A stretch of DNA of 64,000 bases from Orychophragmus violaceus (lineage: Eukaryota > Streptophyta > Magnoliopsida > Brassicales > Brassicaceae). The notes under the pieces are model-generated. The model did no database searches, was not told where the DNA came from, and saw only the letters and a list, made by a program, of their open reading frames with translations. Shown one piece after another: positions 1-11,187 of the stretch. The position numbers and the translations under genes are program-made. Positions within the stretch are counted from its first letter, which is position 1. Every line of letters begins with the position of its first letter. The DNA is taken from NCBI GenBank assembly GCA_030180135.1, contig CM058239.1:113989318-114053317 (forward strand), read 5' to 3'.

Positions 1-409
1 GTGGCGCGTCCATTACCACGGCGGATATGACTCAATCGTTAATCATTCGCTCCTGCCTTTAGATCTTGCATTGACGGTCGAGATCACAAGGAACCGAAGG
101 ATCCTAACTGTCTCAATCTTTTTTCGTAATCGCTTACAAATTTGAATTGAGTGGTTGGGATTGTGGAATGCGAAAGATCCCACGGATCTCGAAAACGAGA
201 TAGTTTAAAAGGGGAAGTTACCTAGCACGATTCCCATTACTGATCGCACTACAAATCGTCAAGGTAACTTCTTCTCCCTCATTATATCTCTTTGTTTTTA
301 TGTTTGCCTCTCGCTCTTTATTCCTTTTGCTGTTATTCCGAGACCTCCTCCTCTAGAGGTTTCGTCTTTCTTCTTTTCTTGAAAGAAATTTCCGATTTAC
401 CGAACTATC
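1..409. other. Leader or promoter stretch before the plus-strand gypsy gene
   Basis: No coding region is supported here. The stretch lies between the off-window 3' LTR and the first ATG of the plus-strand gene at 410, and presumably holds its promoter and 5' UTR. A weak TATA-like cattatatctc occurs near 280-290. Nothing else was recognised. Confidence 0.4.
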
Positions 410-2019
410 ATGGTTCGAAAGAGTACGGCCAGGACAAGTTCGACTGTGGCGGCGGGACCGGGCGGTCCCCATCCCCCATCCAGTCTGACTGTTGACCAAA
501 TACGGAAGTTGCGGGCGAGGTGCCGGATCCCGCCGGAGGTGGAGATACTTATCCCATCGCCAGAAATGTCCCCGGAAACTGTCGTGGAGGGTCATTGCTG
601 TGCTTCTTATACCTACTTCGATAAATGAAGATTGTTTTTTCCAATCCCTCGCATTATCTCATGGGTTTTGGCTCAGCTCCAGCTGGCCTTTCACCAGATG
701 ACTCCGAATTTCGTTCGATATGTCATCGGGCTCGGGGTCAGAGCTGTCGATGAAGGCATCGACTTCGGGGTCGAGGAGTTGATGAGGGTTTGTTCGGTAA
801 AACATAACACTCGTTTTCCCGGGACCTACTACCTCTCTCCTCGCCATGGGAAGATCCTTGATGAGATCCCGACGAGGGATGTGTAGAAGAGTAAATACTT
901 TTACTTCAGGATCAATCATCACTCGATCGAGGATTTTAATTACTCGGTTATCCCGACAAGATGGGCAGCTAGCGTTGGTTAGCTTATGGGGTTTACTAGT
1001 TTCTCTGGTTGACATCGAGCTATTCGCTAATAACCTTTTTGATTTCTTTGCAGAGGTTCCTGAGTCATTACCTTTAAACCCAAATACATCGAGTTTGGTA
1101 GCTCGCCTTCGGAGAGGAGATATCCGCTGGTCTAACTTTACGGACCAGTGAATTCGAGCTGCCTTAGGTCCTGCGGCCCGGCAACCTTCTTTATACCAAC
1201 CTCATCTTTTGCGAGACGGATCACACCTCCCTTCTCGGCCCACTTCGACTCGAATCGTTCAGGCTCCGCTTCAGATTATCGAGCGGGCTGGAGAGAGTAA
1301 GTATTTTGGCTAGTCCATACAAGGATTTTTGCGCCGTATGCTTTTTCGTTTGCCTGGCTGACTTGAGTCTGTGTTGTCTGCAGATCGATCTGTTTCAGAC
1401 GACAGTTCTACCGCAAGCACCCCTTCTCTTGGAAAGATGTCGCGAAGATCTAGTAGTCGTCGGAACGGGAAGGATCCCGTTGATCTGGCGAAGAAAATGA
1501 AGGCCGGCGACTTGAGCAACGCCCTTCTTTTTGCCATGGACGAGGGGCCTCCTCCTCCTCCTTCGATTCCTCCTCCAAAACCTGTTCAGGTTTCTCTCCC
1601 CAAGGTCGCAGGGTCCGGAGAGGTAAATGTGGTGGTGGAGGATTTACCTCCTCTTCCGGCCGGTCAAGAACCGGTTCAGATCCCGTTTGGGGAGCCTGTT
1701 TTGCGCAACTCCCGGTCGAATGGTTCGAGGGGATCAAACGGTCGGAGCCGGGGCGGCCCTCCTCCTCCGGCGGCGAAGCGTCAAAGGACTGACGCGGAGG
1801 TGAGCTCGAGGAGATCAAACCAGAGTGTTGAGGCAAGACCTGCTTCTTCCGGGTCCTCCGGGTCTTTCAACTGGCGCTTCAGGCACCAGAAGGAATGTCC
1901 GATTGCGGATGACCCGACGGGTGTGGCCTATCTGCTGAGGCCTTTTAAGCCCGCAGGTGTTCAGCTCCCGGCTGTCGGGGATATGGCTGTCGGTGACGTT
2001 TATACCGAGATGATGGCGG

Positions 2020-2747
2020 TGCAGGAACTTGAGCCAATTCTAATATCAGTTCGAATCCTGTCATGTTCCTGAAGCCTAGGATCTAGGGTCTATTTAATTG
2101 AATCCTTACCGATCTAGCATTTACCTGGAGATTGGCAGCGGAAGAATGAGCAGGTAAACGAGATCTGGAGCGCCTCAATCGTTGTGCCTCTATCGTAGTC
2201 CACACGCACACAAGTTGGAATCCGCCGGGATGCTAGCGCCGGGAATCAGATCTCTTGGGATTTCTGTGTTTTTCGAGAAAGAGGATCAGTTTTCTGTCAA
2301 GAAAAACTGTCTGCGACGGCACACTCAACGAGGTCAAAATACACAAGCGTTTATATATTGACCTCGATGTAAACCGAAACATCAGTTTCGGTTTCGCTCT
2401 TGTGTCGACCGACACACACAATGGTGTCGATCGACATACATCTTGTATCGATCGACGCACCCAATGGTGTCGATCGATACACCTCCTAAAACACGATATC
2501 AATGTGTATCCAATACACATTGATCGGACCATATGCCAATGATCAATCCCATACCAAGTGCATCCAACTTTTTTAGGTGTGTGACCCTGTAGGTTCACAC
2601 GATACCAGAAATGAGTTACAACTCATTTGTCATAAGCGGTTTCTAGCAAAACATTATGACTACCCAGTATCACATGAATTGTCCGATCTCGACAATACAA
2701 CTATCTTTAGAGTAAGTACAATGTGATTTCAGGACACAATCCCAAAA
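2020..2747 (-). repeat. 3' LTR of the nested copia element
   Basis: 728-bp repeat matching 8419-9147. On the plus strand it opens with TGCAGGAACTTG. The inner edge reads cccaaaa where the other LTR has cccaaca, so the canonical terminal TGTTGGG has mutated in this copy. It carries four palindromic TCGAYCGA motifs near 2400-2480. Confidence 0.93.
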
Positions 2748-3599
2748 ATCTCCCACTTGTACTGGAATCACCTATTCCTATAATCCCTTCGTCGCTATAT
2801 CTCGATATGGCATAAGGCAAGAAATTGTGTCATCCTTATTATAGCCAATATCATGTTCATCGAACTCCTGATCTATACTGATAAAACAAACGACTGACAA
2901 TCACCTCGTTTGAGCACGGCCATGAATTTTCTCAGTATCAAATCTTCGATGGGCCCTGAGATATTTATCTCCTGTTATAGGAGGGACAAATCCCATCTTG
3001 TTCCATCCCTGTTTCTACACATATTCATGATACGCCTAAGCAATGTCGTTATAGCCGCCAGTTACGGAACGACGTTTGACAAGGTCAAAGCGCACCAATT
3101 CATATGCTAGAAAGCATGATGAACTCAGGTCTAAGGACTATACTCTATAGTCATAATGAGAACCTCCCATGACACTGATATAACTATCCTGTGGAGTTCT
3201 CATTAGCGGGTCATGTCCGATCATATGTTAACCAACATATATCTATGTGATTGACTGTGATAATCATATCATTGACTCCATGAAACTTAGTCCAACAGTC
3301 ACCTCACATGCTAGTCTCGTGCGGTTGTTAGTGTCCCATTTTAACAACCTCGACTAGGGACAAACATAATTTTATGTCATCTTTTACTTATAGGGTTTCA
3401 TGACCAAGTCCTCAACTTGATGACCTATAAGATGAACATAAAATACTTTGGGACTATTATTTGATTATCCAATAATTAAATAACACCGATGTCAGTTTTA
3501 ACTTATACAAACATTGCCATAGCATGTTTATATAAGGATCATAACATAACTAAAATAACTCCCACTAGAATCAAGATCATCTGTTCATATATCTTATAC

Positions 3600-5880
3600 T
3601 TAGGTTGTGGGAGAGACTGCGGTGTTTTTGCTTGAAACAATTCCAACAAACCACACCGCCATTCAGATAAAAGCACTATTCTACGGTCCACTGCTTGGAG
3701 CCCTTCCAACAGATAGCACCGTTATTCAGACAAAGAGATATGCCAGGTGGGAACCGGGAATCTTCTTTGTCCATCTAACTATTTTCAACTGGTTCGTCAC
3801 TTCCTCAGTTCACCACGAACCTATCCTTAGTGTTTCTCAAACACTTGGGATATTTCTGGCAACTGTTCAACGACTTTTACCGGAACATATTGGTATTTTC
3901 TCGTCTTGCTTTATGCGTAAGCTGCATCTAGACGAGTGCAAAATATGGCATTCATGATGGATTCTATTGCAACAGCATAAGCAATCACACTCATTAATAA
4001 TAGCTCAGTACGTGTTCAAAACACTTCATCTTGCTAAGATTTATACTAGCTCAGCCAGTGTCCAAGATACTTCATCTTGCTAAGATTATTGCCATAAGAC
4101 CTTTGGTGTGAAGCCATTCTTGGAATCATGCATATTGGAACTGTCCAACACCTTATCTATATAAGGATTCTGACACGATCCAATTAGCTTATCCAATCTA
4201 TATCAATAGATTCTTATTCCAATAATTCACGAGGCTACTCCCATGTCTTTTGTTTAAATTTGACTTCCGACCCAAGTCTCACAAGACTTAACCGACGGAA
4301 CGTCGTTCATGAGATTAAGTACATTATGTACATACGGTGTGAGAATTGCAACTACGCTCCCACTAGTCTTCTTGTAAACGCATGGTTTCATTTCTTTTCT
4401 GATCAAGTCAAAACTTTTGACCACATTATCAGAATGTTGATTCTAACTCCAAGATGTTTGCTTCAATCCAGAAATGGATCGGTGAAGCTAACATGCATAC
4501 CCAGCCAATTTTCGGAGTTGGGGCTCACCATCGCTTCTTTAATTTCGCATGCTCGTCACTTTTCAATGATCAACAGATCACGACAATCGGCTACGAGAAA
4601 TCACTCTCGAGTTAGTGACGGATCCTTTCGGATCTGCGAATTTTAGGCTCCACAGGTGTAGATCCTACAGCACTTTGTAGATCTCACCGCTGTTCTCCCT
4701 CAACAGATTGAGCAACCTCCTGTGTTTATCGAATTTCTTCGATGTGTACTTTTACTCCCACTGTTCCTTTTGGAAAGTGTAATCTTTTCTCAAAAGACAC
4801 AGTTCCGGACAATAAAACTTTGTTCTCGGATTGGTTATAAAAGTAGTAAGCCTCGGTTTCCCTAGGATAACCCGCGAGGTAGAACTTATCAGATTTGGGT
4901 TCAAGCTTGTTAGCTTTCATCCGCAAATGATCAGAAACAACATGCTTGAAAAACTTTCAGTCCACATCCAATGTGGTGTCTTTCAATTGATTCTGATTGA
5001 AACCCTTTGTTGCGCAAATACAGACATTTTAGAGCGTATTTCTTAAAGGATTATGGAAGATTCTTGTGACTCATCATTAATCGGAGCATATCTAATAAGA
5101 TCCGATTCGTTCTCTCAGAAACACCATTTAGGTTTTCCAGGAGAAAAGAGCTGTGATATGACTTCACACTCACCTAGATGATCACCCAATTCTTGACTCA
5201 AGTATTTTCCTCCGCGATCTAATCGAGGATCTCAATACTTCTGTCAAATCGGTTCTATACTTCATTCACATCTATACTTACTGAAGTCATCAATAAAGGT
5301 AATGAAGTACAGAAGATTTCCTCTGGCACTAATGCTCATCGGGCCGCATACATCAGTATGTGTAAGGCCCAATAAGCCTCTGGCCCGTTTTCTTTTAGCT
5401 CTGCTAAAAAGGCCTTAGTCATTTGGCCCAATGAGCAGAATTCATACCTCATATGATTAATAATCAAATGAGCCTAAAACTATGGAACTTCTGAATCCGC
5501 TTCACTCTATGTGGTCAAAACGACTGTGCTAAGGAAAAATCGAGTTCAAGTCATCAGACTTAAACCGTTTGGTATTTATGTTATATGTATAATCGTACAT
5601 TGGTTTAAGATATAAAACCCATTCCAAACGGGGTGCTACCATAGAATATTTCATTAGGATCTAAAGAACAAAACTTGTCTTTTATCAAAATGAAAAACAT
5701 CCAAATTCTTACAAGAAAATGAAAGACATTTCTGCACAAGGCAGATACATAGTAGCAATTACTTAATTTCTAAAACCAAGTATGAAATGCTCCTACAAGT
5801 GGAGAATCTCTACGGCTCATGCAGCAACCATTGCTTCATACCAGACACGCAGTTCCACTTGTCCTTTCTTCAACGTTCTA
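3600..5880 (-). pseudogene. Copia pol remnant (integrase, RT and RNase H fragments)
   Basis: Translation of the minus strand in shifting frames gives recognisable copia pieces. Integrase occurs around 5290-5400 (HTDVCGP followed by an ITFIDDFS-like stretch). A connector piece at 4726-4926 reads YPRETEAYYFY, closely matching the intact copia at 33280-37257. RT C-terminal pieces (SISGLKQ, then CVYKKTSGS) lie near 4330-4470, and an RNase H stretch near 3600-3960. Stops and frameshifts are frequent and the central RT is missing. It is not functional. Confidence 0.75.
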
Positions 5881-6792
5881 CTGTCGCTTAGGTCCTACAT
5901 ATTTCAAAAATATCAGTACCACAACTAGTATCCAATACTCACGTAGAACTTGAAATAATAACACAATACCTGAAGAAGAAGTACCATACATCTTCTCCAT
6001 CTCTTGTGAATCTTCCAAGAATTTAGTGCAATTTCTCTTCCAATGCCCAAACTCTTTACAGTAGCAGCATTTATCAACATCAGATGGGCCTGACTTGGGC
6101 TTAAAAGATGACACAGGCTTATTCTGATTCCAAACCTGAACGGCCTTGCCTTCACCCTTGTCTATACAAGATTTCTCAAATCTTTTACCCTTTTTGATGT
6201 TTTGCTCTACTGTCTTGAGCATACCATGCAGCTCAGTCAACGTCTTCGTCAAGCCTTTCTTGATATAGTTCTTGATGAACTTATCATAACTTGACGGCAG
6301 TGACTACAGAATGATGTCAGTAGCCAACTCTAAGCTGACAGGACAATCCAGTCTCCCCAGGTTATCAATGTAACCCATCATTTTAAAGACATGAGGACTT
6401 ACTGGAGCATTCTCCGGTAGCCTGCACCAAGTGAGAGACTTCACCATCTGGAATCTCTCAACTCGTGCCAGATCCTGAAACTTCAGTTTCAAGCTGGTGA
6501 TCATCTCTGTTGGCGACTCCATGTTCTCGTATTGAATCTTCAAGTCCGAATTCATGGTAGCCAACATTAGACCACGCACATCTACCGCATCTATATAATG
6601 CTTATTCCAAGCATCATATACTGCACTCGAGCGATTGGTCCCAAGCCTTTCTGGAAGAGCTTTCTCAAGGACATAGTCCTTGCTCTCCTGCTTGAGGATT
6701 AATCTCAAATTTCGATACCAATCCAGGAAGTTGAATCCATTTAACTTGTCCTTCTCAAGGACGGATCGCAACGAGAAAGTAGTCTTAGACAT
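5878..6792 (-). pseudogene. Copia gag remnant
   Basis: Starts at the ATG at 6792 (MSKTTFSLRSVLEKDK) and aligns by eye with the gag of the intact copia at 33280-37257 (SIRSVLEKEKLTGTNF). A stop at about 6302 and a frame change break the ORF; the second part (6252-5878) keeps a CCHC knuckle with spacing C-x2-C-x4-H-x4-C (CYCKEFGHWKRNC). No protease could be read after it. In the intact family gag packages the element RNA. This copy cannot make a complete Gag. Confidence 0.8.
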
Positions 6793-7499
6793 AATCTGAA
6801 ATCCAAGAAAAAAAAAAACCAAGATTTAGTTATGCATTCCATGAGAAATCTTATCTAATAAGAAAACTCGCATTATATTCAAACAATGTTTCCTCAATGA
6901 ATATAATGATCCAAGACCCATACTTCACCAAAATCTGAGTGGACGACTCGTTATCACCCAAAATTTAGTTATCTAGGTAAGCAAATCATTGCTAATTGTA
7001 CCCAGTACAACTCTTGGTCGCAGATAAGACAATCCATGTCTCATCTACTCTGACGTCTCTGGGCCCAGAACTTCTGATGGCCCAGTCAAGTAAACCAATC
7101 TCTTTAGTCTTTTGATCATTGACAGTCGCACTGCAAGTCTATCAATGATCACCTGCCTTACTCATGTAGTAGTGGATACCAAGGACTCCAAGGCTATCCA
7201 ACAAACGACACAAGTCTGACAGTAGACAAGATATGGGCAAGACATCAAGGTTACTTGATATTTAGTTGAGGAAACTAAACTCTGAAAGGTTAGTATATCA
7301 ATCTCTTAGGTCATGTAATTGTTGATGTCAAGCACTGCAAGTCCATCAACATAATTACCTGCCTTACTCATGTAATTGTGGACACCAAGCTCTTGGCAAG
7401 ACCATCACACAATCAAATGAGTCTTGACAGTTGACCATATTGAAGCTAAGCTTAAGTCTAGTTTGGTTTCTACAAATTCAAGGTTCAATAACCAGAATT

Positions 7500-8270
7500 G
7501 CGAGCACTGTGTCGATCGACGCAGACCAAGTCTGTCGATCGACACCACCAAATGAAACCAGACTTCAATAACCGGTTAATCCAATTAACCCGGTTCATTG
7601 AACCGGTCATGTCGATCGACATAGACCTCAAACGAAGACAATTTTGATGACCGGTCCAATCCAATTGAACCGACTTATCAGGTCAAACTGATCTTAACCA
7701 ATCGGTTTATATTAATTGGGATAATTAGTTCTTTTCAATTGAACCAATTCATCCAATTTAAACCGTTTTAACCAGTTTCAACTAATTGCGATAACCGGTC
7801 CAATTCAATTGAACCGACTTATCCAATCAAACTGATTTTAACCAAATCGGTTTATGCTAATTGAGATAATCAGTTCAATCCAATTGAACCAATTCATCCC
7901 ATTCAAACCGATATTTTCGGACTTAACCAAGCATGATAACCGGTCCAATCTAATTGAACCGATTAACCATTCGCGAGGTCTGTGTCGACCGACACTCAAC
8001 TTGTGTCGATCGACACAATAGGCATTCAAGTTTTTTCATCACGAAAAACCCTAGCCGCCGAATTTGTTTTGTGTCGACCGACACTCAAACTGTGTCGATC
8101 GACACTCGACTGAATATGTTCTGTGTCGACCGTCACTCTACCTGTGTCGATCGACACAGTAGGCTTTCTGTTTTTCTACGCGAAAAACCCTAGCCGTCGA
8201 TTCTGTCGAATTCACATCTCTGTGTCGACCGACACAAGCTTAGTGTCGATCAACACAGTGCGAAAACAGC
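7500..8270 (-). repeat. Copia 5' leader with tandem ACCGGT/AATTGAAC units and TCGATCGA palindromes
   Basis: Non-coding leader between the primer-binding site and gag. From about 7560 to 7970 imperfect units containing aaccggtccaatccaattg recur. From about 7980 to 8260 four paired palindromes follow, each pair being tgtgtcgaccgacac plus tgtgtcgatcgacac or close variants, interspersed with aaaaaccctagccg. The same palindromes recur in both LTRs. Confidence 0.8.
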
Positions 8271-8418
8271 AGTTCATCGTTTCAATTCAAAGACAAAAAA
8301 ACAAACGAGTTTTTCTTGAACAAAACATGGAACAGCAAGCATAAATCTATTCAAATACATCAATTTTCGAATTATATGCTTCAGATTCAATGATTAGACC
8401 CTAAGGCTCTGATACCAC

Positions 8419-9147
8419 TGCAGGAACTTGAGCCAATTCTAACATCAGTTTGAATCCTTTCATGTTCCTGAAGCCTAGGATCTAGGGTCTATTTAATTGA
8501 ATCCTTACCGATCTAGCATTTACCTGGAGATTGGCAGCAGAAGAATGAGTAGGTAAACGAGATCTGGAGCGCCTCAATCGTTGCGCCTCTATCGTAGTCC
8601 ACACGCACACAAGCTGGAATCCGCCGGGATGCTAGCGCCGGGAATCCGATCTCTTGGGATTTCTGTGTTTTTCGAGAAAGAGGATCAGTTTTTCTGTCAA
8701 GAAAAACTATCTGCGACGGCACACTCAACGAGGTCGAAATACACAAGCGTTTATATATTGACCTCGATGTAAACCGAAACATCAGTTTCGGTTTCGCTCT
8801 TGTGTCGACCGACACACACAATGGTGTCGATCGACACACATCTTGTATCGATCGACGCACCCAATGGTGTCGATCGATACACCTCCTAAAACACGATATC
8901 AATGTGTATCCAATACACATTGATCGGACCATATGCCAATGATCAATCCCATACCAAGTGCATCCAACTTGCTTAGGTGTGTGACCCTGTAGGTTCACAC
9001 GATACCAGAAATGAGTTACAACTCATTTGTCATAAGCGGTTTCTAGCAAAATATTATGACTACCCAGTATCAGATGAATTGTCCGATCTCGACAATACAA
9101 CTATATTTAGAGTAAGTACAATGTGATTTCAGGACACAATCCCAACA
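8419..9147 (-). repeat. 5' LTR of the nested copia element
   Basis: 729-bp LTR. Read on the minus strand it begins TGTTGGGATTGTG and ends CAAGTTCCTGCA, followed by one base and the primer-binding site. The terminal TG/CA bases are intact in this copy. Flanked on the right by the target duplication GGCGG (9148-9152). Confidence 0.94.
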
Positions 9148-10023
9148 GGCGGCTTCTGGGAAGGTGACGATTTTCTTCCTTCGCTTTTTGATATGTTTTA
9201 TGCTCAATTCTCGTTTTTCTCGTAGGCCTTGGAGGTTGTGAACAGGTTTGCGGCTAGGGCCGAACGAGAGCTGCGGGAGATACCGCAGGCAAGTGAGCTC
9301 GATACCGTTGAGAAGACGGTTAGGGACCTGAGAGCGCAGTTGCAGGGGGCCTTGGCTCATGAGGAGGAGCTACGAAAAAAGGCGGGCGACCTGGATGCGC
9401 AGTTGCAGGGTGCCTTGGCTCGGGCTTCGGTCGCGGAGGAAGCGAGTCGAACCGTTATTGAGGCAGGTCGGGTTGCGGATGTGTGGGCCGCGCAATGTCA
9501 GGGCGATCTGGACAAGGCTCTCGCCGACCGAGAGTTTGACGTCAAGGTGGCGGCCCATGAGGCGAGGAAGGGGCTGAACGGTGAATACCTCAGGATCCTC
9601 GAGGGAATTGTGGCGAAGGAGAGCCAAAGGAAAGTCGCTGTGAGCACCGAGATGAGGCTTCAGGAGGCTTTGGCCAATATCGCGCTTATCGCCGAGTTTG
9701 CTTCTGGCGAACTTGATCTGACCAAAGAGGTGATGGACTTGGCCGAGAAGAAAAGGTTGGCCACGGAGGAGATGAATGCCGCAGCGGTGTCGGACTTCAG
9801 TATCAGCAAACTTAATTTTCCGGTGATGTCGGACGATTCCGTGATCTTGGCGCGCCCTTTAAACCAGGCGGCCGCTCGTCTTGATCAATATGGATTGAAC
9901 CTTCTGACCGGAGTTAGCTCGCGAGTTAGCGACGAGGTCGAGGGTCGACTTGAGGAGGACAGGGTGACTGATGATCAGATGGAGGATCAAGACGAAGCTT
10001 CCTCTCCTTCCAAGCAATTCTAG

Positions 10024-11187
10024 TCCTCCTTCTTTTGTTATTCGTTGTTGCCCAAGTGGGCTTTTGATTTGTTTTCAGACTTTTGTTACCCAAAGGGGCT
10101 TTTCTTTTTGTTTTTTGTGTTGCCCTTAGTGGGCTTTCGTTCGAACTCGAGGACATCGTGTCCTCTCTCTCTTTTTTATGAATTACTTTAAAATCTTGCA
10201 TGCCTTAGCATAGATTTTACTGTTTTTTAGCGCTTTAGCATAAAGTTTGGCTGTTATGGCGACTTGAACCTCCTCGGAGGGGTCGACAAATAACTTGTCT
10301 CGAATTGCCTTAGGGATTTCTTTGCGAACTTTCAAGTCGATTGCACGCGAGGTACCACTCTTTTGTAGTGTAGGATTCGAGCTTATAGCTGGATGCTTTC
10401 GAAGTTGCTGAATATAAGGAATACTAAGTATATAGAAACGAATCGAAGTAGACTTACAAAGGTTGTTTGCTTGAATGACTGTCTCGACTTCGTTGTCTTT
10501 TTCTTGGAGGGAGGGGGTAGTCCCCCAATTCTTTTAATCCATATAAGGTTTAGAAGAATTATTGTTTTTGGAAGGATCGCTCTGGATCTCTTTCTTTGGG
10601 ACGATCATTTCAGCTCGGAGGGACCGTTTCGGGTCACTTGTTTTGGGACGATCATTTCAGCTCGTTCGATTTTGAAGGACCATTTCGGGTCGCTTGTTTT
10701 GGGACGATCATTTCAGCTCGTTCGATTTGGGAGGACCATTTTGGGTCGCTTGTTTTGAGGGGATAATTTCATATCACTTTGGTTTTGGGGGAGGCCGTTC
10801 AAGGTCTCTCGGGAGGGATAATTTCATATCGCTTGATTTTTGAAGAGATAATTTCATATCGCTTGGAATGGATAATTTCATATCGCTTGTTTACGGAGGG
10901 ATAATTTGATATCACTTTAGCTTTTGAAGAAATAATTTCATATTTCTTTTTGAGGATGTTATGGTGAGGTATTTCGCAGTGGCTCTAACTTTTATGACAG
11001 AAAGAGGTGTTGGATTGAGAGACTTATTTTGATTTCACAAAGATAAGCTAGTATGACTTCGTCAGAAGTTGTTGAGCTCGGTAAGAGCTTTGTGTTTGGG
11101 GGGGGTGGCTGCGCTCGAAGTCGAGCTGCCTACGTACCCTTTTAAGGGGATCAAGCCATTTCGTAGTTCGATTATGTTGTTGTACTC
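10024..11187. repeat. Non-coding spacer with three tandem-repeat blocks between the gypsy genes
   Basis: This is the 3' UTR side of the plus-strand gene and the 3' side of pol on the minus strand. Near 10045-10135 the phrase gttgcccaagtgggctttt recurs about three times. From about 10598 to 10755 a unit of about 62 bp (gggacgatcatttcagctcg followed by ggaccatttcgggtcgcttg) is present about three times. From about 10755 to 10950 a shorter unit, ggataatttcatatcgcttg, recurs five to six times. No ORF here looks real. Confidence 0.8.

Larger units (their letters stand above)
2020..9147 (-). mobile_element. Ty1/copia retrotransposon, degenerate, nested in a gypsy exon
   Basis: LTRs at 2020-2747 and 8419-9147 flank a minus-strand interior. 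The 5-bp target duplication GGCGG is perfect (2015-2019 and 9148-9152). The primer-binding site ggctctgatacca (8405-8417, complement of TGGTATCAGAGCC) lies one base from the 5' LTR, and the polypurine tract AGTGGGAGAT lies at about 2748-2758. Gag is partly readable, while integrase and RT survive only as broken fragments. The LTRs differ at roughly 18-20 of 729 positions by eye, so the insertion is moderately old. It is older than the copia at 31799-39587, whose LTRs show two differences. Confidence 0.93.
410..10023 (+). pseudogene. Antisense extra gene of the gypsy element (plant transposon-protein type), split by a copia element
   Basis: A spliced gene opposite to gag-pol. Exons inferred from GT-AG sites and frame: 410-977 (with a frameshift near 610-630 and a TAG at 884), 1054-1296 (TGA at 1149), 1384-2019 continued at 9153-9163, and 9226-10023. 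Intron phases match at every join. The first exons have the hydrophobic region seen in putative plant transposon proteins. Exon 3 is rich in Pro, Ser and Arg (PPPPP runs, RRSSSRR). The last exon is an Ala/Glu/Leu/Arg-rich coiled coil of about 265 aa. The function of this protein family is unknown. Two in-frame stops, one frameshift and the copia insertion make this copy dead. The exon structure is inferred, not backed by transcripts. Confidence 0.7.

Noticed and set aside
1450..1836. 128-aa minus-strand ORF opposite the gypsy plus-strand gene
   Set aside because: Composition mirrors the Pro/Arg-rich exon on the other strand; no independent coding evidence.
3607..4646. Plus-strand ORFs of 116 and 128 aa inside the first copia
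   Set aside because: They are complements of decayed RNase H and RT; the matching minus-strand motifs explain the sequence.
7975..8265. Regularly spaced palindromes as a CRISPR-like array
   Set aside because: Plant nuclear context, irregular spacers with shared sequence, no cas genes; it is a retrotransposon leader.
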